A stretch of DNA of 64,000 nucleotides from Bremerella cremea (GCF_003335505.1 NZ_QPEX01000045.1:434001-498000), one strand, 5' to 3'. Positions 8,512-17,721 are shown, counted from the first letter of the stretch. Program-made: numbers and translations. Notes: generated by a model not told the origin, from the sequence alone.

Positions 8512-9876
8512 TTAGAACTTGAGGATCGCGTCGAAACCGGCGAACACACAATCGTCGTGTGTACCATCGGCGTACGGGGTAGCCGTATTGCCGTAGATGC
8601 CGTCGAACTTCTCGAAGCGAACTTCAGGACGAACAATCAGGTTCGCAGTTGGCTTCCAGTTCAAACCGACGGTCGTAGCGTAGTAGCTACCAGGACCGAA
8701 ACCAACGCGAGCACCGTCTTCGTCGCAGAACCATTCAGCACGAACACCAGCACTCCAGCACTCGTTGATTTCCTTGAACAGGTACTGGTTCACGCCGTAC
8801 CAGTAGTTGTTCGTAGCACCACCTGGCAGGTTCATTTGAACGCCCAAGTCATGCTGGAAAACGTAGCTCCATCCACAACCCATGTCGTGGGTCAGCACGA
8901 AGCTGTTCATGTAGATGTTGCCGTTGTTTTGGATGTTGCCACCACCGAGGTTGGTTTTACCCCAGTCGCCGGTGTTGACGGCCCAAGTAAACGTGGTGCT
9001 GTCAGACAGGTTGCGGCTGAAACCACCCAGGAACGTCGCTTGACCTTCCCAGTTGTCGAAAGCCGTGTCCCAACCGTTGGTGTAACCACCCCAAACCGTG
9101 GTATTTTCGATACCGTTGTAGGTAGCGAGAACACCACCGTGAGTAAACGGTTCGCCGTAGTTCATCGTGTAGGCGTGCGAGGTGAAGAAGTTGTCCGGAG
9201 CAGCAACCACTTCGTAACCAATGATGGTGAAGAAGTGACCAGCTTTGATTTCCCAGTCACCCCAAGCAGCGGTGAGGTAAGCCTGAGGAATCGCAGAACC
9301 GTACAACTGTTCTCCGTCAGAAGTCACAGCCGAATCCCAGCGGTTGTCCCAGCGATGACGAGCACCGTAACCGAAAGCCTGCGTATCAGGACCATCGGCA
9401 CCGAACATGGCGTCAACGCGGTAACCTAAGTCGAAACAGTAGGTTTCAGCGTCAGCGACCTTTTCGGCGTACAACCAAGCTTGGTTGAGCGTCGGGGCGT
9501 TCGAGATCTGGCGGAAAGGAACCGGAGCATTACCGTTGTTGGTATAGACACCGCGGAAGTTACCGTAGTAACCACCTGAGAGCCAACCACCAATGGTCAC
9601 GCCACAGTCGTTTTCACCGAATAAAGTCCAAGGATCGCCGTGGTCACAGCATCCAAACAGGCTAGAGCCGCTTCCGCAGCCACAACCATCTCCACAAGCC
9701 GAACCACAGGAAAGTACGTCGTCGCCACACACAGTGGCATCACCGCAATCCGATGCGATTGCGTTATAGCTCACGGGGCTGGCACCGTAGTATCCAGCTT
9801 CCTGAGCCGATGCAGCGGACGAACCGCCCACCATCATTGCGGCTGCCAACATGGCGGCCTTCCAATCCATTTTCAT
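8512..9876 (-). CDS. BBP2-type outer-membrane porin with Cys/Gly-rich N-terminus
   Basis: A 454-residue exported protein: signal peptide of about 24 residues ending ASAQ, then a short segment with eight Cys (for example DCGDATVC, GCGCGS, GCCDHGD), then a beta-barrel of alternating aromatic/polar strands such as YGNFRGVYTNNG and a final Phe (DAILKF*), the C-terminal aromatic typical of outer-membrane beta-barrels. The pattern matches the putative beta-barrel porin-2 (OmpL-like) family, abundant in planctomycetes. Start: ATG at 9876 with AGGG-type ribosome site upstream. It is a single gene bounded by its own terminator, so expression is probably strong and independent. The Cys-rich insert just after the signal peptide could cross-link or anchor the barrel; that is inference. 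Confidence 0.85.
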   Translation of the reverse strand: MKMDWKAAMLAAAMMVGGSSAASAQEAGYYGASPVSYNAIASDCGDATVCGDDVLSCGSACGDGCGCGSGSSLFGCCDHGDPWTLFGENDCGVTIGGWLSGGYYGNFRGVYTNNGNAPVPFRQISNAPTLNQAWLYAEKVADAETYCFDLGYRVDAMFGADGPDTQAFGYGARHRWDNRWDSAVTSDGEQLYGSAIPQAYLTAAWGDWEIKAGHFFTIIGYEVVAAPDNFFTSHAYTMNYGEPFTHGGVLATYNGIENTTVWGGYTNGWDTAFDNWEGQATFLGGFSRNLSDSTTFTWAVNTGDWGKTNLGGGNIQNNGNIYMNSFVLTHDMGCGWSYVFQHDLGVQMNLPGGATNNYWYGVNQYLFKEINECWSAGVRAEWFCDEDGARVGFGPGSYYATTVGLNWKPTANLIVRPEVRFEKFDGIYGNTATPYADGTHDDCVFAGFDAILKF

Positions 9877-10439
9877 CGTTAAAATCCCTCCAATTCCCAG
9901 GAATTCGTGAGCGTCTTAGACGCGAATTACCCAACCCGCCGCTCAGTTGCCTAATCGCCCGTGTCCGTCGGAGCGGGTAAAAAAACTGACGCCGCCCAAT
10001 CGCATCTCTTATTGATCAACTTGGTATCCGCCGGTTAGAGCAGCCCAAGGTGACCCATCGCCGCCAGAGATACGAAATGGCCTGCGTAGCGTTCGCAGCT
10101 AGTCCAGGTTTAATTGCTTTATCGATACAAGCATCGCTAGAATTCACAACGGAATCTTTGGGCCGGTAGCTTTGCCATACCGGCATTCTCAACCCATTTA
10201 CCCCATTCATCCGTAAAGCCGGGCTCTAACACCCACCTTGCTATGGAAACCCCCTCACAGTGGCTACCACCCCCCGTATTTCCGATAAAGTTAGCTCGAA
10301 ATTTGTACAACCCAACAAATCACTTGAGTTTTGGGCGCCTATAGGTAAGAATTGCGATTGGTAATGGAACATGCCAGCTTTCGCACCAAAACCACTTGTC
10401 TGTGCCGGCTCTCGTTTCGCCCGGAAGGTCTAACTAGTT
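9877..10439. other. Intergenic region between divergent porin and DUF1559 genes
   Basis: This 563-base stretch separates two divergently transcribed genes, so it should hold both promoters. I see no convincing coding sequence: the short open frames in it have no ribosome site or recognisable protein. I could not pick out unambiguous -35/-10 elements. GGAAGG at 10424-10429 precedes the DUF1559 start as a weakly placed ribosome site. Confidence 0.5.
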
Positions 10440-11537
10440 ATGAAACACTCTCTCCCACGCCCCACCGGCGTTCGTCGTGGCTTTACGCTTGTGGAACTCT
10501 TGGTCGTGATCGCGATCATCGGTATTTTGGTCGGGCTTACCCTTCCTGCCGTGCAAATGGCACGGGAAGCCGCACGCCGTGCTGAATGTCAGAACAATCT
10601 CAGCAATATTGGCTTGGCTCTCATCAACTTCGAGACGTCCAAAGGCTCGCTGCCTCCTGCCGTCGATCCGACCAACCTCGGCACAAAAGCTGCACCGGTG
10701 ACGAATCACTTCACCTGGATTGCCAAGATCTTGCCGCAGATGGAACAAGGCAACATCTACGACAATTTCAATTTCAGCTATGCCGCTGAAGACACTGCCA
10801 GCTCTCAAAATTTCGCCTACCTTAAAAATCAGATTGAACTCTTGACCTGCCCCAGCGACCCAGAAAACGACGACCCTGATTCCGTCGGTGGCATTGGCAT
10901 TACCAACTATGCTGGCAACGAAGGTTGGATTTCGCACATTCAAGGGCAACAGTGGAACGCTGGCTCAAATGACTCGGCCGACGGCACTTCCAACACACGT
11001 CCCCTTGGTTTTACGGCTAACAATACCAAGCCGCTCGATATGTCTGGTCCATTTTTGCCAGGTCGCTCGACCAAGCTGGCTAAAGTTCGTGACGGGCTAT
11101 CCAACACCGTGTTTGTGGCAGAAGTAACTGGCGGTGGCTACACGCTGCCTAGCAATATCGATCGCACTGAATTCAATGCCAGCAAAACGAATTCGGGCGA
11201 ACCTCGCTTCATTACCACCGGTAAAACACGCGCCGCCTTGATCGGCTACTACGGCGACACCGGCAAGAATCCAAATGCAAGCTCGCTGGGGCTCGGCTTG
11301 ATGTATCAAGCAAACGGTTTCCAACCGCAGGGAGCTTCGGCTCAATTGTTTGCCCCAGTGTTTCAATCGTACTGGGCAATCAATAGTGACTGGGGTGGTG
11401 CTTCGACTGCGCACAGCACCATGCAGTGCGTGATGGGTGATCGCTCGGTCCGAGGCGTCAGCCTGACGATCGACAACACCGTCTGGAAGCAAATGTGTGC
11501 CATGAACGACGGTACCGTCATTCAGAACTCGAACTAG
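10440..11537 (+). CDS. DUF1559 prepilin-like protein
   Basis: The N-terminus is a type IV prepilin/pseudopilin signal: after a short basic leader (residues 1-13) comes GFTLVELLVVIAIIGILVG, to be cut after the Gly and methylated at Phe, followed by the LPAVQMAREAARR helix. The remainder is the DUF1559 (SBP_bac_10-like) domain, with RDGLSNTVFVAE near residue 220 and a C-terminal MNDGTVI that corresponds to the family's His-x9-Asp-Gly element. Planctomycetes have many such paralogues per genome; they are thought to be exported by a type II secretion or pilus-like machine but their function is unknown. 365 residues is the usual size. It appears monocistronic, ending at a strong terminator. Confidence 0.9.
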   Translation: MKHSLPRPTGVRRGFTLVELLVVIAIIGILVGLTLPAVQMAREAARRAECQNNLSNIGLALINFETSKGSLPPAVDPTNLGTKAAPVTNHFTWIAKILPQMEQGNIYDNFNFSYAAEDTASSQNFAYLKNQIELLTCPSDPENDDPDSVGGIGITNYAGNEGWISHIQGQQWNAGSNDSADGTSNTRPLGFTANNTKPLDMSGPFLPGRSTKLAKVRDGLSNTVFVAEVTGGGYTLPSNIDRTEFNASKTNSGEPRFITTGKTRAALIGYYGDTGKNPNASSLGLGLMYQANGFQPQGASAQLFAPVFQSYWAINSDWGGASTAHSTMQCVMGDRSVRGVSLTIDNTVWKQMCAMNDGTVIQNSN

Positions 11538-11585
11538 TGGCGGCACACGAAAGCAACTTCAGCTTTCGATTCCCAAACAAGATAT

Positions 11586-11624
11586 AAAAAAAAGCGGGTG
11601 CGAATAATCGCACCCGCTTTTTTT
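11586..11624. terminator. Bidirectional terminator between DUF1559 gene and proS
   Basis: Perfect 10-bp stem GCGGGTGCGA (11594-11603) with TCGCACCCGC (11608-11617), loop ATAA, flanked by eight A on the left and seven T on the right. It can therefore end transcripts from both convergent genes. Confidence 0.93.
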
Positions 11625-11661
11625 GTTGATCATAGTGAAGCTTGAAATCGCTTCGCCTGTC

Positions 11662-13185
11662 TTAGTATGCCTTGGCAACCAGCATTCGGCGAGCCACCTC
11701 TTGCCCGGTGAACAGGCACTTACCAGGCTCATCCTCACCATCGAGAGGAATACAGCGGGCTGTTAGCTTCAACTTCTTCAGTTCTTCTTCCACTTCTGGC
11801 AGGTCAGCCAAATGGACATAGGCAAAGCCGCCGTGAATCTCTGGCTTATCACCACCCTTTTTGGGTGTAAACCACTTGGCGAGTTCTTCGACATTGTCGA
11901 TCTTGCGCGAGTTCTCTTCGCGTAGCTGCTTGGCCTTCTCGAAGAGTCCGTCTTGGATCTCCTTCAGCGTGACGGCAATCTCGGTGACGAATTGCTCGAC
12001 TGGAATCCCCTTCTTCTCTTTGGGGCCCTGGTCGCGACGCCCAACAAACACGCTGCCAGAAGCAACGTCACGCGGTCCCACTTCCACGCGGATCGGCACG
12101 CCCCGCTTGATGTGGTGCCAGGTCTTTTCGCCGCCACGCAGGTCACGATCGTCGATCATCACGCGGACTGCCGAGCTATCGTACATCTGGCCTTTCAGCT
12201 TCGCTTCCAGATCTTGGCAGTACGCCAAAACGGTCGCCTTCTCTTCGTCGTTACGGTAAATCGGCAAGATCACCACATGCCTGGGTGCCAAACGCGGAGG
12301 CAACACCAGCCCGTCGTCATCGCTATGGGTCATAATCAGCCCACCGACCAGCCGCGTGGAAACACCCCACGAGGTCGTCCAGGCAAACTCTTCGGTTCCT
12401 TCCGCCGACTGGAACTTGATTTCCTGCGCCTTCGAGAAGTTCTGTCCGAGGAAGTGCGAGGTGCCTGCTTGCAGTGCCTTGCGGTCTTGCATCATCGACT
12501 CGATGCTGACCGTCATGTCCGCCCCGGGGAACCGCTCCCAAGAAGGCTTTTCCCCTTTGATAACCGGCATTGCCATGTAGTTTTCGGCGAAGTCGGCATA
12601 GACGTCGAGCATGAGGCGGGTTTCAGCCAAGGCTTCTTCCTTGGTCGCGTGGGCCGTGTGCCCTTCCTGCCACAGAAACTCGGCCGTCCGCAGAAACATC
12701 CGCGTGCGCAATTCCCAGCGAACCACATTGGCCCACTGATTGATCAAGATCGGCAAATCACGGTAAGACTGAACCCATTTGGCGTACATTGCGCCGATGA
12801 TCGTTTCGCTCGTAGGGCGCACGATCAACGGTTCGTCCAACTTGCCCGCCGGTACCAGCCCGCCATCCGGGCCAGGCTCTAAACGGTGATGCGTTACCAC
12901 CGCGCACTCTTTAGCAAACCCCTCGACATGCTCGGCTTCCTTTTCCAGAAAGCTCATCGGGATAAACAAAGGGAAATAGGCGTTTTCGTGCCCCGTATCC
13001 TTAAACATGCCATCGAGGACGTGCTGCATGTTTTCCCAGATACCCCATCCCCAGGGTTTAATCACCATACACCCCCGAACGGGTGACACTTCAGCCAGAT
13101 CGGCCGCTTTGATGACCTGTTGATACCATTCGGGATAGTCGACCTCTCGGGTCGGGGAAATCGCATTTTGCGGCGCTTTGGCCAT
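11662..13185 (-). CDS. proS: Prolyl-tRNA synthetase, type 3 (archaeal/eukaryotic type)
   Basis: Charges tRNA(Pro) with proline in the cytoplasm. The 507-residue length, absence of the bacterial editing insert, and the C-terminal zinc-binding-like domain ending in Tyr (LVAKAY*) mark it as the type 3 enzyme. Class II motifs are visible: motif 1 and 2 region with RPTSETIIGAMYAKW (about residues 120-135), INQWANVVRWE and RTAEFLWQEGHTAH, and motif 3 SWGVSTRLVGGLIM...DDDGLVLPP. The anticodon-binding domain follows (HVVILPIYR...DDRDLRGGEKTWHHIKRG). The start is ATG at 13185. It stands alone between a terminator on one side and a palindromic repeat on the other. Confidence 0.95.
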   Translation of the reverse strand: MAKAPQNAISPTREVDYPEWYQQVIKAADLAEVSPVRGCMVIKPWGWGIWENMQHVLDGMFKDTGHENAYFPLFIPMSFLEKEAEHVEGFAKECAVVTHHRLEPGPDGGLVPAGKLDEPLIVRPTSETIIGAMYAKWVQSYRDLPILINQWANVVRWELRTRMFLRTAEFLWQEGHTAHATKEEALAETRLMLDVYADFAENYMAMPVIKGEKPSWERFPGADMTVSIESMMQDRKALQAGTSHFLGQNFSKAQEIKFQSAEGTEEFAWTTSWGVSTRLVGGLIMTHSDDDGLVLPPRLAPRHVVILPIYRNDEEKATVLAYCQDLEAKLKGQMYDSSAVRVMIDDRDLRGGEKTWHHIKRGVPIRVEVGPRDVASGSVFVGRRDQGPKEKKGIPVEQFVTEIAVTLKEIQDGLFEKAKQLREENSRKIDNVEELAKWFTPKKGGDKPEIHGGFAYVHLADLPEVEEELKKLKLTARCIPLDGEDEPGKCLFTGQEVARRMLVAKAY

Positions 13186-13220
13186 GATTCTGCCTAAGTT
13201 GGGGTAACTTTAACTCGTCT

Positions 13221-13383
13221 AACAGTCTGTTGATTTTCTGCTTCGTGAGCGAGTGATTGAGATTGGAGCGAGTGCAAGGCGTGAATCCGCAGGCATATCC
13301 ACAAGATATGTCGAGGAATTCACAACGCCGCAATCGGCCCAAGCTCAATAACGTAGCCGATCTGAGAAATTCAACAGGCTGTT
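13221..13383. repeat. MITE-like palindromic element
   Basis: 163 bases bounded by 19-base imperfect terminal inverted repeats: AACAGTCTGTTGATTTTCT at the left and AGAAATTCAACAGGCTGTT at the right (17 of 19 positions complementary). Further paired segments lie inside (ATTGAG with CTCAAT; GTGAATCC with GGAATTCAC, one bulge; CATATC with GATATG), so the whole can fold into one long interrupted hairpin. It has no coding potential. It lies between the divergent genes proS and the YhaM-like gene. It resembles a miniature inverted-repeat element or large REP sequence. Confidence 0.75.
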
Positions 13384-13523
13384 AACTTCAGAGTCGCATT
13401 CTAAAAAAATCTCGATAGTGGGGACAGCCGAGGTAGCGATGTGGTTCTGGGTAACGTACAGCGTGGGTCCTTGTTGTAGTTTCAGGTGCCCTCTAGAATC
13501 GCACCGGCATCCCGACCGTGGGG

Positions 13524-13545
13524 GCGTATTGCAAATACGCAATAC
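13524..13545 (+). promoter_or_regulatory. Two overlapping alternative hairpins in leader of YhaM-like gene
   Basis: GCGTATT (13524-13530) pairs with AATACGC (13534-13540) around a 3-base loop; GTATTGC (13526-13532) pairs with GCAATAC (13539-13545) around a 6-base loop. The two 7-bp helices share bases and cannot form together. They lie 38-59 bases upstream of the chosen start codon. A regulatory role is only a possibility. Confidence 0.3.
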
Positions 13546-13582
13546 TACGAAGATCGATAAGATAATTGGAAAGATAACAGGA

Positions 13583-14551
13583 ATGGCTCGAAGAAGCGTC
13601 TCGCAATTGGGAGAGAACGAAAGCGTCAACGAAATTTACATCGCCTCCAGCAAGCAATTACGTCCTAATCGCCAGGGCAATCTTTACTTGCAGATGCAAT
13701 TGTCCGACAAAACCGGCATCGTCAACGCGATGATGTGGAACGCCAACGATTCCATCTACAAACGTTTCGAGGATGGCGATTACGTCCGCATTCAAGGAAC
13801 TTCCCAGTTCTACAACGGTTCGATGCAGGTCATCGTTACCCAGGTCGAAAAAGTCGACCCAAGCCAAGTGGACGAATCCGATTTCATGCAGCTTGGGCCG
13901 CAACAGGTTGAAGAACTACTGAAAGATCTGGCCGTTCAACTACGTGCGATCCGCAATATTCACCTGCGTAACCTGGCTGAATGCTTCTTGATCGACGAGC
14001 CGCTGATTTCCCGTTTTCGCACGGTACCAGCCGGCATCAAAAACCATCACGCTTACGAAGGTGGCTTGCTGGAGCATGTCGTCAACCTGATTCAAATCGC
14101 CAAAGCAATCGCTCCTTTTTACCCTCAGGTCGATGAAGACTTGCTAGTGATGGGCGTTCTTTTCCACGATTTGGGCAAGGTCGACGAACTGAGCACCGAC
14201 AAAGGGCTTGCCTACAGTGACGAAGGACAGCTGATCGGGCACCTGGTCAGTGGCGTAAGCATTGTCGATCGCCTGATCGTCGAAGCAGAAAAATTCTCCG
14301 GCGAACCTTTCCCGCCAGAGTTGGCCCTGCGTATCAAACACATGGTCGTCAGCCACCATGGCCGCCTGGAATATGGCAGCCCCAAAGTTCCGATGACCGC
14401 CGAAGCGTTGGCCCTGCACTATCTCGATAGCCTCGATGCCCATATGCACGGCTTCGACAAGCTCTTGGCCGACGACGCCAACTCGGATAGCAACTGGACG
14501 TCGTACAGCCCGCAGTTCGGTCGCAAGTTGTATAAGGGCTCTGGCAGCTAA
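13583..14551 (+). CDS. YhaM-like 3'-5' exoribonuclease (OB fold + HD domain)
   Basis: Residues about 15-95 form an OB-fold nucleic acid-binding domain (NLYLQMQLSDKTGIVNAMMW, then YVRIQGTSQFYNGSMQVIV). Residues about 150-300 are an HD phosphohydrolase domain with its metal ligands visible: NHHAYEGGLLEH, VLFHDLGKVDEL, and a later HMVVSHHG. This order is that of the YhaM/CbfI family, metal-dependent 3'-5' exoribonucleases that trim RNA and single-stranded DNA. I chose ATG at 13583, preceded by an AGGA ribosome site, because the open frame upstream of it (from 13418) runs through the hairpin leader and has no family resemblance. The next gene is RNase R, separated by a terminator. Confidence 0.85.
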   Translation: MARRSVSQLGENESVNEIYIASSKQLRPNRQGNLYLQMQLSDKTGIVNAMMWNANDSIYKRFEDGDYVRIQGTSQFYNGSMQVIVTQVEKVDPSQVDESDFMQLGPQQVEELLKDLAVQLRAIRNIHLRNLAECFLIDEPLISRFRTVPAGIKNHHAYEGGLLEHVVNLIQIAKAIAPFYPQVDEDLLVMGVLFHDLGKVDELSTDKGLAYSDEGQLIGHLVSGVSIVDRLIVEAEKFSGEPFPPELALRIKHMVVSHHGRLEYGSPKVPMTAEALALHYLDSLDAHMHGFDKLLADDANSDSNWTSYSPQFGRKLYKGSGS

Positions 14552-14584
14552 ACAGATCAAACCAGTTACCCTTCCAGCATCTCG

Positions 14585-14625
14585 GTGGCCCCTCTCGATT
14601 CAATTTCGCGAGGGGCCACTTTTTT
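14585..14625 (+). terminator. Rho-independent terminator after YhaM-like gene
   Basis: Stem GTGGCCCCTC (14585-14594) with GAGGGGCCAC (14610-14619), loop of about 15 bases that can pair further (TCG/CGC), then six T. It lies 34 bases past the stop codon. Confidence 0.9.
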
Positions 14626-14776
14626 ATGCCCATTGGCGAAACGTCTTCCCGGGTCTCATCGATTTCCCCGTAATCTGCCCAATAAATCATTCCCTTCGTG
14701 ATCTTGGCATAAAAATTGCCACTTCTGGCATTTCTGCCGATTGCCCCCCCATCGCGCCCATCGTACACTTTGGATT

Positions 14777-17131
14777 ATGGAAATAGAAGAAATTGAAGCA
14801 AAGTTACTGTCTCACGTTAATCAACCGAATTACCAACCGGTCAAACCGAAAGTCATCGCCAAGAAGCTTGGCATTACCGACGACGACAAGCGACCTTTCA
14901 AACGTGCTCTGAAACGTCTCATTCGCAAAGGGTTGGTTCGCTACGGTTCCAACCATCTGGTCAAGAAACCTTCGGTCGAAGATGGCGATAAACGGATTAC
15001 CGGTCGCTATCAACGCAATGCCAAGGGATTTGGCTTCGTCCGCCCGCAATATGCTGCGGCGTCGAAAGACAAGCAGGACGATATCTTCATCCCACCGCGA
15101 CGTGGCATGGACGCGGCCACCGGCGACTTGGTGCTGATCCGCACTTACTTTGGACGCGGACCGAGCGGCGACAAACGCCTCTGCGGCGAAGTCGTCGAGA
15201 TCGTCGAGCGCGAAACGCATCGTTTCGTTGGTACCTACCACGAAACACACGGCATGGCGTTGGTCCAAGTCGACGGTCGCATTTTCGCTCAGCCGATTTC
15301 GGTGGGCGATCCTGGCGCCAAGAACGCTCAGCCGGAAGACAAAGTCGTGATCGAAATGGTCCGCTTTCCTTCGCACGCCCACGATGGCGAGGCAGTCATT
15401 ACCGAAGTCCTCGGTAAGCGTGGCGAGCCAGGCGTTGATCTCCTTTCGATCATCGTCGAATACGATCTTCCCCGCGAATTCCCTGAAGAAGCCCTGCAGG
15501 TCGCGCGTGATCAAGCCGATGCGTTCGACGAATCGATTCCCGCAGGTCGCCGCGACTTCACCGCCGACACGGTCATTACCATCGACCCTATCGATGCCCG
15601 CGACTTCGACGACGCAATCAGTTTGGAACGTTTAGAAAACGGCCACTGGGTCTTAGGTGTCCATATCGCCGATGTGTCGCACTTCGTCCCGGAAGGAAGT
15701 GCCCTGGACGATGAAGCCCGCAACCGAGCGACCAGCGTCTACTTGCCGGACAAAGTGATTCCGATGTTGCCGGAAACCATTAGCAACAACCTAGCCAGCT
15801 TGCAGCCCGACCGGGTTCGCTACACGCGGACGGCCATCATCGAGTTCACGCCGGAAGGTGCCCGCGTTCATACGGAAGTTTGCAAAGGAGCGATTCGCAG
15901 CAAACGCCGCTTCGCCTACGAAGAAGTCGACGAGTACCTCGCCGATCGCGAACCCTGGAAAGAAAAGCTGACGCCAGAGGTTCATGCCCTGCTGGGGCGT
16001 ATGCACGAGTTGGCGATGATGCTTCGTCAGCGCCGGTTTGCCCGCGGTTCGATGGAACTGAGCATGCCGGAAGTCAAGCTCGATCTAAATACTGACGGTG
16101 AAGTGATTGGCGCTCACACGGTCGAAAACACCGAGAGCCACCAAATCATTGAAGAGTTTATGCTGGCCGCCAACGAAGCGGTCGCCGAAGCGCTAGTCGA
16201 TCGCGAGCTCTTCTTCCTTCGCCGCGCCCACGCCTCGCCTGATCCGAAGAAGCTGGCCAACCTGACCGAGTTTGTCCGCGAGCTAGGAATCGAATGCGAA
16301 AGCCTCAATAGCCGCTTCGAGATTATCCGCGTGCTGAACGAAGTGAAGAACAAGCCGGAACAGGCCGCCGTTAATTACGCCGTGCTCCGCAGCATGCAGA
16401 AGGCCGTTTACAGCCCGGAAGAGATTGGTCACTACGCCCTGGCCAGCGACAACTATTGTCACTTCACGTCCCCCATTCGCCGCTACCCCGACCTGACCAT
16501 CCACCGCATGTTCGACCTGATCGAACAAGGCGTCCGCCCACCGCAAGACTTCGGTCAGATGCAGGTCGAAGGAGAACATTGTAGCGAACGCGAACAACGA
16601 GCCGCCAATGCCGAGCGCGAGCTGATCAAGATCAAACTGCTCACCTACATGAGCACTCGCATCGGCGAGGAAGTCGACGCGGTCATTACCGGCGTCGAAC
16701 CGTTCGGACTGTTCGTGCAATCGCTCGACATTCCTGCCGACGGGCTGGTCCGCATCGACTCGCTCAGTGACGACTATTATCACTACGATGCGACAACCCA
16801 TAGCCTGGTCGGCAACCACGAAGGGAACTCGTTCCGCCTCGGCGACGTGGTCACCGTTCGTATCGCCCGGGTCGATCTCGATCGCCGGGAACTCGATTAC
16901 CAATTCGTCGAGAAGACCGGACAGCAAAGCACCAAGCCTCCTGCCAAATCGCTTGGCGGAGGAGGTGGTGGTGGCCGCTGGAAGCCCAAAGTGCAAGGTT
17001 CGAGCACCAAGTTCTCAGCCCAATCAAGCCGCCCCAAAAAGAGCTCTGATCGCGGAAAAGCTAAATCACAAAAGGGAACGCCCCCCTCGAAGCCGAAAAA
17101 AGACAAACGCTCGAAACGCCGCGGTCGATAA
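14777..17131 (+). CDS. rnr: Ribonuclease R (RNB-family 3'-5' exoribonuclease)
   Basis: Processive 3'-5' exoribonuclease that degrades structured RNA. Domains in order: N-terminal winged helix (about 1-65), cold-shock OB domains (about 75-210), the RNB catalytic domain with the metal-binding signature TIDPIDARDFDDAISLE (about 270-290) and the substrate-channel phrase HFTSPIRRYPDLTIHR (about 560-575), a C-terminal S1 domain (about 630-715), and a Lys/Arg-rich tail of about 60 residues with a Gly run, typical of RNase R. I start at ATG 14777 (MEIEEIEAKLL) rather than 14741, since the upstream 12 residues are unlike the family. The preceding terminator implies its own promoter in 14626-14776. Confidence 0.95.
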   Translation: MEIEEIEAKLLSHVNQPNYQPVKPKVIAKKLGITDDDKRPFKRALKRLIRKGLVRYGSNHLVKKPSVEDGDKRITGRYQRNAKGFGFVRPQYAAASKDKQDDIFIPPRRGMDAATGDLVLIRTYFGRGPSGDKRLCGEVVEIVERETHRFVGTYHETHGMALVQVDGRIFAQPISVGDPGAKNAQPEDKVVIEMVRFPSHAHDGEAVITEVLGKRGEPGVDLLSIIVEYDLPREFPEEALQVARDQADAFDESIPAGRRDFTADTVITIDPIDARDFDDAISLERLENGHWVLGVHIADVSHFVPEGSALDDEARNRATSVYLPDKVIPMLPETISNNLASLQPDRVRYTRTAIIEFTPEGARVHTEVCKGAIRSKRRFAYEEVDEYLADREPWKEKLTPEVHALLGRMHELAMMLRQRRFARGSMELSMPEVKLDLNTDGEVIGAHTVENTESHQIIEEFMLAANEAVAEALVDRELFFLRRAHASPDPKKLANLTEFVRELGIECESLNSRFEIIRVLNEVKNKPEQAAVNYAVLRSMQKAVYSPEEIGHYALASDNYCHFTSPIRRYPDLTIHRMFDLIEQGVRPPQDFGQMQVEGEHCSEREQRAANAERELIKIKLLTYMSTRIGEEVDAVITGVEPFGLFVQSLDIPADGLVRIDSLSDDYYHYDATTHSLVGNHEGNSFRLGDVVTVRIARVDLDRRELDYQFVEKTGQQSTKPPAKSLGGGGGGGRWKPKVQGSSTKFSAQSSRPKKSSDRGKAKSQKGTPPSKPKKDKRSKRRGR

Positions 17132-17161
17132 CCTGACCGCAGCCGTTTTACAGATTCGCTT

Positions 17162-17189
17162 AGACGGCGTCTTAAATCTTACGCCGTCT
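17162..17189 (+). other. Hairpin after rnr
   Basis: Perfect 9-bp stem AGACGGCGT / ACGCCGTCT with a 10-base loop, 30 bases after the rnr stop. There is no T run after it, so it may be an RNA 3'-end stabiliser or a weak terminator. Confidence 0.5.
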
Positions 17190-17337
17190 GCCAGGCTGGC
17201 GTTTGCGCAGCGTAACCCAGCAACACCCCGAGTTAACCGACAGACCGGCGGTTGATTTACGATGTTGATTTGCCATTCGTTAATTCTATTCCAGCGGCGG
17301 AATTGTTTTATCTCGCCAGTTTGACTTCGAAGCTCTC

Positions 17338-17700
17338 ATGAAAAACGAACCTAACATCTTCTCCGATCCACCAGAAGAATCGGAAAGCCAGACTTCCGCC
17401 GGTTCTTCCAACCGCCATAGCGAGTTGAAAGAGGCGTACAACCTTGTTTCGGATACGGTCGTCGGCGTAAATGTCCGTAAGTCAGACAATGTTTTTCAGA
17501 TGAAATTCACCTTCGTCGCCACCCTGATCGTGGCGATCATGGGTGCCGTTGCTACTGGGGCCAATCCTTCGTGGCAATTGCCCTGGTATGGTGGCGCTTT
17601 GATTGGCGGTTTCGCTGGGATGGTCCTGGGGGTCTTCGCCAGCGGTATCTTTTTGATGATCTATCGCGTCATTCGGCATGTGCATGGCCATCACGATTAG
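17338..17700 (+). CDS. Small two-TM membrane protein
   Basis: 120 residues, family not recognised. The first 55 are polar and probably cytoplasmic. Two hydrophobic segments follow (about 59-77, FTFVATLIVAIMGAVATG, and 83-110, rich in Gly and Ile/Val), and the protein ends HVHGHHD, a His-rich tail. Start is ATG at 17338; no strong ribosome site is seen, though GGCGG lies about 45 bases upstream. It sits between rnr and a convergent TPR gene. Real-gene status is supported by the clean two-helix pattern and planctomycete-like codon use, not by homology. Confidence 0.6.
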   Translation: MKNEPNIFSDPPEESESQTSAGSSNRHSELKEAYNLVSDTVVGVNVRKSDNVFQMKFTFVATLIVAIMGAVATGANPSWQLPWYGGALIGGFAGMVLGVFASGIFLMIYRVIRHVHGHHD

Positions 17701-17721
17701 TCATCCCATAGAGGCCAGCGA

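Noticed and set aside
8500..9429. 309-residue open frame on the plus strand antisense to the porin gene
   Set aside because: Composition is a Val/Thr-rich shadow of the porin codons, no ribosome site or recognisable domain; the porin frame has signal peptide and barrel features.
11953..12882. 309-residue open frame antisense to proS
   Set aside because: Shadow of the synthetase frame with no family resemblance.
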